Positions 7,386-15,669 are shown, counted from the first letter of the stretch. The stretch is 35,014 bases of DNA from Lachnospiraceae bacterium (GCA_022771765.1 JALELN010000120.1:1-35014), one strand, 5' to 3'. Numbers and translations: made by a program. Notes: generated from the letters alone by a model not told the origin.

Positions 7386-8162
7386 ATGGGCACAACAGTT
7401 GGAGCAACAGATGTGACAGGCACTTCGGCCACTTCCTATGCGGAAAGTGCACAGAAGAAGAGCAAGGTAAATGGAAAAACAATCGGTGAGCCGCAGCTTT
7501 CAGAAAAAGGCGCAAAGTATTATGAGCAGCTGAAAGCAAAGTATGGAAACTATGATTTTATTCTGGTCAGTAAGGATCAGAAGGAAAATGCGCAAGCAAA
7601 TGCCGCGCAGTATGCCAACAAGAATAAGACCGTCGTATTGATTGATGAGGAAAAGATCGAGAAGATGGCAACAGATGCTGACTATCGCAAGAAATATGAG
7701 AATATTTTAAGCGGAGCGCAGTCACAGATCGAGCAGCTGGCAAAAAGCCTCGGTAATACCGTGGGTGTGAAGGGCTTCGGTATCAAGGTCAATGATAATG
7801 GAGCGTCTTCTTTCTTTGCGGCGGTGGACAAAAATGCCGCGGCAAACGCAAAGGCACAGCAGAAGCGTCTGGAGAAAAAAACAGCCGAGAAGAAAGAGGC
7901 AAAGAAGAAGGCCGCAAAAGAAGAAAATGAGGAGCGATTAGAAAAACTCCGCGAAAAGAGCCGGGGAGAGAAGGCGGATAAGGCAGATCAGTCAGAGCGG
8001 GCGGACAGGGGATCACAGAACGAGGATATAGAGATTGTATCTGCGAACTCCATTGAGGAACTGATTCAAAAGGTTCAGGATGTCACCTATGCTTCTATGA
8101 GTGACAATGTGATGACAGAGGCCGAACTGGCAGTTGGCGGTCATATAGATTTTAAGGGATGA
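7386..8162 (+). CDS. DUF6033-like protein, Lys/Glu-rich
   Basis: A 258-aa soluble protein with no signal peptide or membrane segment. The central part (LSEKGAKYYEQLKAKYGNYD, then LVSKDQKENAQANAAQYA, and further on VGVKGFGIKVNDNGASSFF) looks like the DUF6033 proteins of Clostridia, whose function is unknown; this family call is from memory. Residues ~155-215 form a highly charged Lys/Glu/Ala stretch likely to be a long helix or coiled coil, followed by a short C-terminal segment (SIEELIQKVQDV). AAGGAGG at 7371-7377 favours ATG 7386 (8-base spacing) over ATG 7380 (2-base spacing). It stands alone between a candidate sigma-D promoter and a terminator, which hints at a motility- or stage-specific role. 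Confidence 0.65.
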   Translation: MGTTVGATDVTGTSATSYAESAQKKSKVNGKTIGEPQLSEKGAKYYEQLKAKYGNYDFILVSKDQKENAQANAAQYANKNKTVVLIDEEKIEKMATDADYRKKYENILSGAQSQIEQLAKSLGNTVGVKGFGIKVNDNGASSFFAAVDKNAAANAKAQQKRLEKKTAEKKEAKKKAAKEENEERLEKLREKSRGEKADKADQSERADRGSQNEDIEIVSANSIEELIQKVQDVTYASMSDNVMTEAELAVGGHIDFKG

Positions 8163-8173
8163 TGAGATTTGTG

Positions 8174-8211
8174 ACAAGCCCCTGACACAGGATGTCGGGG
8201 CTTGTTTTTTT
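8174..8211 (+). terminator. Rho-independent terminator after the DUF6033-like gene
   Basis: ACAAGCCCCTGACA (8174-8187) pairs with TGTCGGGGCTTGT (8193-8205) with a single bulged T, followed by a run of seven T. Strong intrinsic terminator that isolates the upstream gene. Confidence 0.92.
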
Positions 8212-8314
8212 GAGGAAATTGTCAGATAATTACAAATTTTTTTTTGAAAATTCAAACACAATATTTTCGGAAAGTATGGTAGAATGTATGTATTCAACTA
8301 GGAGTATGAATTTT

Positions 8315-9319
8315 ATGAGTAACACAAATAAAAAACAGAACACCCCGCAGGGGTTGAAGGAACAGCGTGCGCGCAGGCAGAGGATTAACCGGATCAAGAT
8401 GGGTATTATTCTTTTTTTAGTGCTCTGGATGGTGGCCTGTATGGCCTGTAATGTGTTTTTGATGATTCGAGTGTCTTCCCTGCAGAATCAGATCGGTATT
8501 TTAGCTGAGAAGATGCTTGAGAGTACGCAGGTTAAGGTGGAGACAAACGCTCCGGCACCCGAGACAGATGGCGATTATATGACCTATGAGGGACAGGAGG
8601 AGATCCCGGATGAGGCTGGGGCAAAGGATGAAACTGTTCCGAATAAAGATGTGCGTGACTGTATTGCATTAGAGGATAATCTGCGTAAGGAAGATGATCC
8701 GATGACGGTGTATCTGACCTTTGACGATGGTCCCAGTGAGAATACGTCGGAAATATTAGAGATATTAAAGAAGCATGGTGTCAAGGCTACTTTTTTTGTT
8801 ACCGGAAAAGAAGGCGATGAGGCGAAGGAGTGGTATCAGCAGATTGTTGCGGATGGTCATACCCTTGGCATGCATTCTTATTCTCATAAGTACAGTACAA
8901 TTTATGAGTCGGTGGATGCTTTTTCTGCTGATTTTACCAGTCTGCACGACTATCTGGAAGAAACGACAGGTGTAGACTGCAGGTTTTATCGTTTTCCCGG
9001 CGGCAGCTCAAATCAGGTGAGCAATACAGATATGAATGAGTTCATTGATTATCTGGGTGCGCAGGGAATGATTTATTATGACTGGAATGTTGTATGTGGG
9101 GATGCAACTTCTCAGATATATACCGCGGATGAACTGGTGCAGAATGTGATGACAGATGTTGTGAAATATAAGTATTCTGTCGTTTTAATGCATGATGCAG
9201 CCGAAAAGGATTCTACCGTGGAGGCATTAGAAAAAATACTGCAGAAGCTGGAAAAAATGGATGCGCAGATTCTTCCGATTACGGAGGATGCGCCGGTGAT
9301 TCACCATAATCTCAGCTAG
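8315..9319 (+). CDS. Membrane-anchored polysaccharide deacetylase
   Basis: A 334-aa type II membrane protein: a basic N-terminus, one membrane segment at ~29-51 (GIILFLVLWMVACMACNVFL), an acidic linker to ~125, then a NodB-homology deacetylase domain (~130-320) outside the cell. The catalytic motifs are all present: TFDDGP at 135-140 (Asp137 and Asp138), HSYSH at 187-191 (metal His187 and His191), RFPGGSS at 226-232, DWNV near 256 and LMHD with His293. The closest known roles are peptidoglycan N-acetylglucosamine deacetylases (PgdA-like), giving lysozyme resistance; other chitin-oligosaccharide substrates are possible. ATG 8315 is chosen because AGGAG ends at 8304; ATG 8306 is too close. The bactofilin gene follows 30 bases later. 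Confidence 0.9.
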   Translation: MSNTNKKQNTPQGLKEQRARRQRINRIKMGIILFLVLWMVACMACNVFLMIRVSSLQNQIGILAEKMLESTQVKVETNAPAPETDGDYMTYEGQEEIPDEAGAKDETVPNKDVRDCIALEDNLRKEDDPMTVYLTFDDGPSENTSEILEILKKHGVKATFFVTGKEGDEAKEWYQQIVADGHTLGMHSYSHKYSTIYESVDAFSADFTSLHDYLEETTGVDCRFYRFPGGSSNQVSNTDMNEFIDYLGAQGMIYYDWNVVCGDATSQIYTADELVQNVMTDVVKYKYSVVLMHDAAEKDSTVEALEKILQKLEKMDAQILPITEDAPVIHHNLS

Positions 9320-9349
9320 CAGGAAATTAAATTAATACGGAGGATAAGT

Positions 9350-10501
9350 ATGGGATTTTTCAAAGACTTTAAGGATGATTTTTCTCAGGCATTGAATGAG
9401 CTTTTACCTGGCGATGATTTTACTGAAGAAGAGGATATTCAGGTAAACACGCTAGATAATGAGTTGGATGTTGAACAGGAATTATCCAAATTAGATGGTC
9501 TGCTTGAACAGGTAGAGAAGAAAACGAGTCAGCCGGTACATGTATCTGTAGAACCGGAACCGGAACTTCCCCCGCTGGATGAAGTTGAGGAGGAACTGAT
9601 GGAGGAACCCGCTGCTGTGACTACAGCTGAACCGGAAAAGGAAATGGAGATTTTGAGTGAAACGCAAGTTTTGACTGAGGGTGAGACGAAAGCTGATGTG
9701 AAGCCAGAACCGGAGGCAGAGGTTGAGCCGGTCATTGAGCATGAACCTATAATTGAACCTAAGGCTGAAACTGAGCATAAGGTAGAAGTAAAACCTGCAG
9801 TTGAACCTCAGGTGGAATCTGAGCTTACAGCTGAGCCTGAGCCTATCGTTCAACCTACACCAGCAGTTCAACCTGAACCTGAGGTTAAAGCTGAACCTGA
9901 ACATCATTTTAACACAGAAGAGAAGATAGATACCATGAAGGAGGAAAAAATAATGGATACAATTGATACAACAGTAACAGCAGCAGCTGAAGCAGCTGCA
10001 GAGGTAACAGAAGAGACTGCAGCACCGGTAGCTGCAAATAATGAGGTGACAGATGAGGTTTCTGTAATTACCGCAGGTACAAGCATTAAAGGTAATATGG
10101 AGACAACCGGTTCCTTTGAGATTGAGGGCCGGATCGAAGGTGACATTAAGTGTAACGGCAAGCTGACCGTGATAGGTTCCGTGGTTGGAAACAGTGCTTC
10201 TTCCGAGTTCTTTGCAGATGCGGCACATATTGAGGGTGAGGTTGTAAGTTCCGGTACCGTAAAGGTTGGTCTTGGATCTGTAATTATCGGAAATATCACC
10301 GCTACATCAGCAGTGATCGCAGGTGCCGTAAAGGGTGATATTGATGTGCAGGGACCTGTTGTCGTAGATACATCCGCGGTGATTATGGGTAACATTAAGT
10401 CACGTTCTGTGCAGATTAACAATGGAGCGGTTATCGAGGGCTTCTGCTCACAGTGCTATTCTGATGTGGATGTTGAAAGCCTTTTTGCAAAGAATAAGTA
10501 A
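9350..10501 (+). CDS. Bactofilin family protein with long acidic N-terminal extension
   Basis: A 383-aa cytoskeletal polymer-forming protein. The bactofilin beta-helix core occupies ~237-370, with the repeated pattern of short turns (ITAGTSIKGNMETTGSFEIE, IEGDIKCNGKLTVIGSVVGN, GAVKGDIDVQGPVVVDTSAV, NNGAVIEGFCS). The N-terminus begins MGFFKDFKDDFSQALNELLP, a conserved amphipathic opening I recall from related clostridial bactofilins that may bind membrane. Residues ~50-190 form a low-complexity Glu/Pro/Val region with repeated EPEPE-type units, probably disordered. The start has GGAGG at 9341-9345. A second strong start lies inside at 9953. It sits directly behind a cell-wall deacetylase and ahead of pyrH, so a role in local wall modification is plausible; core-only bactofilins are typically 100-220 aa. 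Confidence 0.93.
   Translation: MGFFKDFKDDFSQALNELLPGDDFTEEEDIQVNTLDNELDVEQELSKLDGLLEQVEKKTSQPVHVSVEPEPELPPLDEVEEELMEEPAAVTTAEPEKEMEILSETQVLTEGETKADVKPEPEAEVEPVIEHEPIIEPKAETEHKVEVKPAVEPQVESELTAEPEPIVQPTPAVQPEPEVKAEPEHHFNTEEKIDTMKEEKIMDTIDTTVTAAAEAAAEVTEETAAPVAANNEVTDEVSVITAGTSIKGNMETTGSFEIEGRIEGDIKCNGKLTVIGSVVGNSASSEFFADAAHIEGEVVSSGTVKVGLGSVIIGNITATSAVIAGAVKGDIDVQGPVVVDTSAVIMGNIKSRSVQINNGAVIEGFCSQCYSDVDVESLFAKNK
9938..9955 (+). promoter_or_regulatory. Internal in-frame ribosome binding site and start within the bactofilin gene
   Basis: AAGGAGG at 9938-9944 followed after 8 bases by ATG at 9953, in the bactofilin frame (Met202). Translation from here would give a 182-aa protein beginning MDTIDTTVTAAAEAA that contains the whole bactofilin core without the acidic extension. 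The match to the Shine-Dalgarno sequence is at least as good as that of the upstream start. Confidence 0.6.
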
Positions 10502-10544
10502 AACATATCAATCAACAAACAGACTGGCAGGGGGATTAGACCAA

Positions 10545-11240
10545 ATGAAGCGAATCCTTTTAAAATTGAGTGGAGAAGCAATTTCCGGAAGCAAGGGCTT
10601 TGGATTTGACGAGGCGACCGTCATTGGTGTTGCAAAACAGGTAAAACAGATTGTGGACGCAGGTGTGGAGGTCGGCATTGTGATTGGCGGCGGCAATTTC
10701 TGGCGCGGGCGTACCAGTAACACGATTGATCGCACGAAGGCAGATCAGATCGGTATGCTGGCAACGGTGATGAATTGTATCTATGTCTCAGAGATCTTTC
10801 GTTCCGAAGGTATGATGACGAACGTTCTGACACCATTTGAGTGTGGCAGCTTTACAAAGTTGTTTTCCAAGGATCGTGCAAATAAATATTTTGCAAAGGG
10901 AATGGTAGTCTTTTTTGCAGGCGGTACCGGTCATCCGTATTTTTCCACAGATACCGGAACAACGTTGCGCGCGATCGAGATTGAGGCAGACGGCATCTAT
11001 CTGGCAAAGGCAATTGACGGTGTTTATGACAGTGACCCGAAGGTGAATCCGAATGCAAAGAAATATGATACCATCTCCATCGAGGATGTGATCGAGAAAA
11101 AACTTGCGGTGGTAGATATGACTGCATCTGTCATGTGTATGGAAAACCATATGCCGATGTATGTATTTGCGTTGAATGAAGAGAATAGTATCGTAAATGC
11201 AGTGAACGGCAAATTTAACGGAACAATCGTTACCGTTTAA
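10545..11240 (+). CDS. pyrH: UMP kinase
   Basis: A 231-aa bacterial UMP kinase of the amino-acid-kinase fold, phosphorylating UMP to UDP with ATP. The ATP-binding opening RILLKLSGEAISG, the glycine motif IVIGGGNFWRG (near 50) and the acceptor region VVFFAGGTGHPYFSTDT (near 120), with DGVYDSDPKVNPNAK near 160, are all canonical. The start ATG follows CAGGGGGA at 10529-10536; the frame is open upstream into the bactofilin gene but that part is unrelated. It begins the conserved pyrH-frr-uppS-cdsA-dxr-rseP-ispG-polC block, 43 bases after the bactofilin gene, so it is probably read from upstream promoters as well. Confidence 0.97.
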   Translation: MKRILLKLSGEAISGSKGFGFDEATVIGVAKQVKQIVDAGVEVGIVIGGGNFWRGRTSNTIDRTKADQIGMLATVMNCIYVSEIFRSEGMMTNVLTPFECGSFTKLFSKDRANKYFAKGMVVFFAGGTGHPYFSTDTGTTLRAIEIEADGIYLAKAIDGVYDSDPKVNPNAKKYDTISIEDVIEKKLAVVDMTASVMCMENHMPMYVFALNEENSIVNAVNGKFNGTIVTV

Positions 11241-11266
11241 TTCATTAGATTAGGAGGGTAATTACT

Positions 11267-11821
11267 ATGGATGAGAGATTAAACATCTACGAGGAAAAAA
11301 TGAAAAAGACCATGAATAATCTGGCTGAGGAGTATGGCGGAATCCGTGCAGGCCGCGCAAATCCGCATGTACTGGATAAGCTTCGTGTAGATTACTACGG
11401 TACTCCGACACCGATTCAGCAGGTGGCAAACGTGAATGTACCGGAGCCTCGCATGATCCAGATCCAGCCATGGGAGGCATCTATGGTAAAGGAGATTGAG
11501 AAGGCGATTATGACTTCAGATCTCGGTATCAATCCCACAAATGATGGTAAGCTGATTCGCCTCGTATTTCCAGAACTGACAGAGGAGCGCCGCAAGGAGT
11601 TGGCAAAGGATGTAAAGAAAAAAGGCGAGAACGCGAAAGTTGCCATTCGCAACATTCGCCGTGATGGTAATGATGCGTTTAAGAAGCTCTCAAAGAGTGA
11701 GGATATCTCTGAGGATGAGATTAAAGACCTTGAGGATTCACTGCAGAAGCTTACAGATAAGTATATCGCCAATGTGGACAAAGCAGTTGAGGAAAAGACA
11801 AAAGAGATCCTTACCGTATAA
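11267..11821 (+). CDS. frr: Ribosome recycling factor
   Basis: RRF (184 aa, normal length) works with EF-G to split post-termination ribosomes. The family signatures GGIRAGRANPHVLDKLRVDYYG (residues ~25-45, core shown here in part as RAGRANPHVLDKL) and RIRREGND-like NIRRDGNDAFKKL (~130-142) are clear. The rest is the three-helix bundle plus the small hinge domain (TPTPIQQVANVNVPEPRM). Start ATG has AGGAGGGT ahead. It is 26 bases downstream of pyrH and followed by a small hairpin with a U-tract before uppS. Confidence 0.97.
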   Translation: MDERLNIYEEKMKKTMNNLAEEYGGIRAGRANPHVLDKLRVDYYGTPTPIQQVANVNVPEPRMIQIQPWEASMVKEIEKAIMTSDLGINPTNDGKLIRLVFPELTEERRKELAKDVKKKGENAKVAIRNIRRDGNDAFKKLSKSEDISEDEIKDLEDSLQKLTDKYIANVDKAVEEKTKEILTV

Positions 11822-11833
11822 AATAAACAGAAA

Positions 11834-11865
11834 GTGGGGCATGCTTATGCAGTGCCTCATTTTTT
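11834..11865 (+). terminator. Terminator-like hairpin between frr and uppS
   Basis: GTGGGGCATGC (11834-11844) pairs with GCAGTGCCTCAT (11849-11860), with two G-U pairs and one bulge, followed directly by six T. It could reduce or condition read-through inside the housekeeping operon. The uppS ribosome binding site starts right after the U-tract. Confidence 0.65.
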
Positions 11866-11882
11866 AAAGGAGGAATATTTTG

Positions 11883-12590
11883 ATGAGCGTGCCGCAGCAT
11901 ATTGCAATTATTATGGATGGTAACGGGAGATGGGCAAAAAAAAGAGGTCTGCCCCGGAATGCCGGACATACAGCAGGCGCTAAAAATGTAGAAAATGTTT
12001 GTCTGGCGGCGAAAAAGCTGGGCGTGAAATATTTGACGCTTTATGCTTTTTCAACAGAAAACTGGAGTCGCCCTGATTCGGAAGTTAAGGCGCTGATGAA
12101 GCTTTTGGCCGGTTATTTGGATAAGTGTGTAAAGACTGCCCATGAACATAAGATGCATATTCGGGTGATCGGAGATATCAGTCGTCTGGAACCGAAATTT
12201 CAGCAGCAGATCATAGAAGCCGAGCGTGTTTCATCCGTTTACGAGGATTTGAATCTGACAATTGCTATTAATTATGGCAGCCGTGATGAGATGTTGCGTG
12301 CGATGAGAAACGTTTGCGAGGATGTCAAGGCTGGCAGACTGCAGCCGGAGGAACTCACGGAGGAGATGTTTGACAGCTATCTTGATACGAAGGATCTTCC
12401 CGATCCGGATCTGCTCATCCGCACCAGCGGAGAACAAAGGCTGTCCAACTATTTGTTGTGGCAGCTTGCTTATAGTGAGTTTTACTTTACGGATGTGTCG
12501 TGGCCGGAGTTCGATGAACAGGAACTGAAAAAAGCGATCGATGCCTATGAAAATCGCGATCGGCGTTATGGGGGCATCAAGGAGGAATAA
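11883..12590 (+). CDS. uppS: Undecaprenyl diphosphate synthase (isoprenyl transferase)
   Basis: A 235-aa cis-prenyltransferase that makes the C55 lipid carrier precursor for peptidoglycan from FPP and eight IPP units. The N-terminal HIAIIMDGNGRWAKKRGLPR contains the catalytic Asp and phosphate-binding residues; LYAFSTENWSRP (~55) and the C-terminal LLIRTSGEQRLSNYLLWQLA signature complete the active site. ATG 11883 has AAAGGAGG at 11866-11873; a TTG one codon earlier is less likely. Its stop is two bases before cdsA, so the two are coupled. Normal length. Confidence 0.97.
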   Translation: MSVPQHIAIIMDGNGRWAKKRGLPRNAGHTAGAKNVENVCLAAKKLGVKYLTLYAFSTENWSRPDSEVKALMKLLAGYLDKCVKTAHEHKMHIRVIGDISRLEPKFQQQIIEAERVSSVYEDLNLTIAINYGSRDEMLRAMRNVCEDVKAGRLQPEELTEEMFDSYLDTKDLPDPDLLIRTSGEQRLSNYLLWQLAYSEFYFTDVSWPEFDEQELKKAIDAYENRDRRYGGIKEE

Positions 12591-12592
12591 TT

Positions 12593-13405
12593 ATGTTTCG
12601 AACAAGATTGATCAGCGGAATTGTGCTTGTCATTCTGGCTCTCGTGTTTCTTATAAACGGAGGGTGGCTGTTGTGGGGTGTTTCATTGATTCTTTCGCTC
12701 ATTGGATTAATGGAACTTTACCGGGTATTTCAGATTCATAAGACAGGACTTGGATGGACCGGATACGCACTGACGGTTGTTTACTATGTGCTTCTGGCTG
12801 CATCAACTGTATTTGGCGTGCCGATCAACTGGCTGTTGTATGTGATGATTGTCATGATGGTCTTTTTGCTGATCATGGTTCATCAATATCCAAAGTTTCA
12901 CAGCAGTCAGATCATGCAGGCAGTTTTTGGTGTTCTCTATGTGGGGGTGATGTTTTCATTCCTGTATCAGACGAGAATACTGCCCAATGGTACATACACC
13001 GTATGGTTGATTTTTATCTCTTCATGGGGATGTGACACCTGTGCATATTGTGTCGGCAAGTTACTTGGAAAGCATAAGATGTCACCAATTCTCTCTCCGA
13101 AGAAATCTGTGGAGGGTGCTGTAGGAGGTGTGGCCGGCACAATGTTGCTGACCTATATCTATGCACGCGTTTTTGCAACCCAGATGAATATCACGCATAT
13201 GCAGGTATGTATACTGACAATGATCAGTGCGGCAGGGGCTTTGATCTCTATGGTAGGAGATTTGACGGCATCTGCAATTAAGCGAAATTATGATGTGAAG
13301 GATTACGGGAAACTGATTCCAGGACACGGTGGTGTCCTGGACCGGTTTGATTCTGTTATTTTTACGGCTCCGGTGATCTATTTCCTTGCGTATTATTTCA
13401 TGTGA
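12593..13405 (+). CDS. cdsA: Phosphatidate cytidylyltransferase
   Basis: A 270-aa integral membrane enzyme that makes CDP-diacylglycerol from CTP and phosphatidate, the branch point of phospholipid synthesis. Around eight hydrophobic segments are visible. The C-terminal signature, running from SMVGDLTASAIKRNYDVKDY through GKLIPGHGGVLDRFDS, holds the conserved Asp and Lys/Arg residues of CDP-DAG synthases, and SPKKSVEGAVGG is the other conserved loop. The start ATG follows an AAGGAGG within the end of uppS. Length and hydrophobic profile are as expected. Confidence 0.96.
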   Translation: MFRTRLISGIVLVILALVFLINGGWLLWGVSLILSLIGLMELYRVFQIHKTGLGWTGYALTVVYYVLLAASTVFGVPINWLLYVMIVMMVFLLIMVHQYPKFHSSQIMQAVFGVLYVGVMFSFLYQTRILPNGTYTVWLIFISSWGCDTCAYCVGKLLGKHKMSPILSPKKSVEGAVGGVAGTMLLTYIYARVFATQMNITHMQVCILTMISAAGALISMVGDLTASAIKRNYDVKDYGKLIPGHGGVLDRFDSVIFTAPVIYFLAYYFM

Positions 13406-13436
13406 TGGTTTTGTATAAAAAAGAAGGAAAATAGCG

Positions 13437-14579
13437 ATGAAAAAAATAGCAATACTTGGTTCTACCGGTTCTATCGGTACACAGACACTGGATATCGTGC
13501 GCGCGCAGGGTGACCTGCAGGTGACTGCAATGGCTGCCGGACACAATATTGATCTGTTTGAACAGCAGATTCGTGAGTTTATGCCAAAAAACGTGGCACT
13601 CTGGGAGGAAAAGGACGCTCTGGATTTGAAAGCACGTGTGGCGGATCTCGGAGTGAAGGTACATTATGGCATGGAGGGGCTGATGGAGATCGCTGCAGAT
13701 CCGGACAGTGAGATACTGGTGACGGCAATTGTCGGGATGCTTGGACTTCGTCCGACTGTGGCGGCGATTCAATCCGGTAAAAATATCGCATTGGCGAATA
13801 AAGAGACACTCGTGACGGCGGGGCATCTGATCATGCCGATGGCAAAGGAATATGATGTGCAGATTCTTCCGGTTGACAGTGAACATTCTGCAATTTTTCA
13901 GGCATTAAACGGAGAGCATCCCAATAAGATAGATAAGATACTGCTGACCGCTTCCGGCGGGCCTTTCCGGGGTAAAACGCGGGAGGAACTGGCAAGTGTG
14001 ACATTGGAGGATGCACTCAAGCATCCGAACTGGTCAATGGGAAGAAAGATCACGGTGGATTCCTCTACGATGGTCAACAAGGGGCTTGAGGTGATGGAGG
14101 CAAAGTGGCTGTTTGGAGTGGATCTGGATCAGATCGAGGTGGTTGTACAGCCCCAGAGTGTGATTCATTCAATGGTACAGTATGAGGATGGAAGTATCAT
14201 CGCGCAGCTCGGGACACCTGATATGCGTCTGCCAATTCAGTATGCGCTCTATTATCCGAAACGAAGGCCCCTTGCCGGCAAACGGCTGGATTTTGGAGCC
14301 CTCGGCTCGATTACATTTGAGAAGCCGGATCTGAAGACCTTTCGCGGATTGGCGCTGGCATATGAGGCGATGCGCGTGGGTGGCAACGTTCCGACTATTT
14401 TCAATGCGGCAAATGAGGCTGCTGTGGCATTATTTTTAGATCAAAAGATCTCTTATCTACAGATCACGGAGATCATAGAAGACTGCATGAAAAACTGTGC
14501 ATTCATTGAGAATCCGAAACTTGAGGAGATTCTCGATACGGAGACGCAGGTGAGAGAAAGAGTAGAGAGCAGGTGGTAA
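13437..14579 (+). CDS. dxr: 1-deoxy-D-xylulose 5-phosphate reductoisomerase
   Basis: Dxr (380 aa, full length) catalyses the NADPH- and metal-dependent conversion of DXP to MEP, the first committed step of the non-mevalonate isoprenoid pathway. The N-terminal ILGSTGSIGTQTLDIVR is the NADPH fold; KNIALANKETLVTAG, PVDSEHSAIFQAL and LLTASGGPFRG give the catalytic and metal-binding residues; HPNWSMGRKITVDSSTMVNK follows. Start ATG has AAGAAGGA upstream. Together with ispG further down, and uppS upstream, it ties precursor supply to wall-lipid production in one operon. Ends one base before the next start. Confidence 0.97.
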   Translation: MKKIAILGSTGSIGTQTLDIVRAQGDLQVTAMAAGHNIDLFEQQIREFMPKNVALWEEKDALDLKARVADLGVKVHYGMEGLMEIAADPDSEILVTAIVGMLGLRPTVAAIQSGKNIALANKETLVTAGHLIMPMAKEYDVQILPVDSEHSAIFQALNGEHPNKIDKILLTASGGPFRGKTREELASVTLEDALKHPNWSMGRKITVDSSTMVNKGLEVMEAKWLFGVDLDQIEVVVQPQSVIHSMVQYEDGSIIAQLGTPDMRLPIQYALYYPKRRPLAGKRLDFGALGSITFEKPDLKTFRGLALAYEAMRVGGNVPTIFNAANEAAVALFLDQKISYLQITEIIEDCMKNCAFIENPKLEEILDTETQVRERVESRW

Positions 14580-14580
14580 T

Positions 14581-15615
14581 TTGAATATCGTAATTGCAAT
14601 TATTTTATTTAGTCTGATTATTTTATTTCATGAGCTGGGACATTTTTTGCTGGCGAAGCTCAACGGCGTACAGGTAAATGAATTTTGTCTGGGACTGGGG
14701 CCGACAATTGTCGGCTTTCACAAAGGCGAGACCTTTTATTCGCTGAAGCTGCTGCCCTTTGGCGGTGCCTGCATGATGGAGGGCGAGGACGAGGAGAGTG
14801 ATTCCAGCCGGGCATTCGGTAAAAAGGGTGTCTGGCAGCGCTTTTCGATCGTGTTTGCAGGCCCGTTATTTAACTTTATTCTGGCATGGATACTCTCGCT
14901 GGTGATCCTTGGTTCCGTCGGTATTGACGATCCGACCATCTATCAGGTAGAGCCCGGTTCACCGGCGGCAGAGGCAGGAATTCAGGACGGAGATACGATC
15001 TTAAAACTGGGAAATAAAAATATTCATTTTTACCGGGAAATCAGTGTATATACTTATTTCCACAATGGAGAAAGGACAGATGTGCTGTGGGAGCATGACG
15101 GCGAGAAATTCGCAGGTTCCGTTACACCGCGTTATGATGAGGAGAGCGGCCGCTATCTGTTCGGGTTTCAGGGAAGTTATGGCAGACAAAAGGCAAGTCC
15201 GCTTCGCGTCATGCAGTACAGCTTTTATGAGATGAAATACTGGATCTCAACAACACTGCAAAGTCTCGGAAAGCTTGTTACCGGTCAGCTCAATATGAAT
15301 GATCTGTCCGGACCTGTCGGAATCGTGAAAACGATCGGCGATACCTATACGGCGAGCCGCCCGGACGGTATCTTTTATGTTTTTATCAATATGATCAACA
15401 TGGCAATTTTGTTATCGGCAAACCTGGGTGTTATGAATCTGCTGCCGCTTCCGGCACTCGATGGGGGACGTCTGGTATTTTTTATCATTGAGGCGATCCG
15501 GGGCAAACGGATCGATCCGCAGAAAGAGGGAATGGTGCACTATGTCGGACTGATCGTGCTCATGGTGCTCATGGTTGTGATTATGGGAAACGATATCCGA
15601 AAATTGTTTATGTAA
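14581..15615 (+). CDS. rseP: RIP metalloprotease RseP (site-2 protease), TTG start
   Basis: A 344-aa zinc membrane protease that cleaves anti-sigma factors and other substrates inside the membrane. The zinc motif HELGH is at residues 17-21 in the first membrane segment, a PDZ domain lies at ~115-190 (VEPGSPAAEAGIQDGDTILK), and the second catalytic motif NLLPLPALDGGRLVFF is near 280. The start is TTG 14581, preceded by AGGTGG at 14571-14576; the next in-frame Met lies past the active-site helix, so no ATG alternative is possible. It begins one base after the dxr stop. No anti-sigma factor is adjacent. Confidence 0.95.
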   Translation: MNIVIAIILFSLIILFHELGHFLLAKLNGVQVNEFCLGLGPTIVGFHKGETFYSLKLLPFGGACMMEGEDEESDSSRAFGKKGVWQRFSIVFAGPLFNFILAWILSLVILGSVGIDDPTIYQVEPGSPAAEAGIQDGDTILKLGNKNIHFYREISVYTYFHNGERTDVLWEHDGEKFAGSVTPRYDEESGRYLFGFQGSYGRQKASPLRVMQYSFYEMKYWISTTLQSLGKLVTGQLNMNDLSGPVGIVKTIGDTYTASRPDGIFYVFINMINMAILLSANLGVMNLLPLPALDGGRLVFFIIEAIRGKRIDPQKEGMVHYVGLIVLMVLMVVIMGNDIRKLFM

Positions 15616-15669
15616 CAGGTGGTCGTGGCAGAGATTTGCCAGGGGCAGTCTGTATGAGGAGAAAGTCAG

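Noticed and set aside
8244..8285. Sigma-A promoter for the deacetylase (TTGAAA and TAGAAT)
   Set aside because: The spacing between the two boxes is about 30 bases, and no alternative -35 gives a normal spacer.
9491..10228. Minus-strand open frame of 245 codons across the bactofilin gene
   Set aside because: Phe/Arg/Leu/Cys-rich pattern is the reverse reading of the Glu/Pro/Ala repeats; not a plausible protein.
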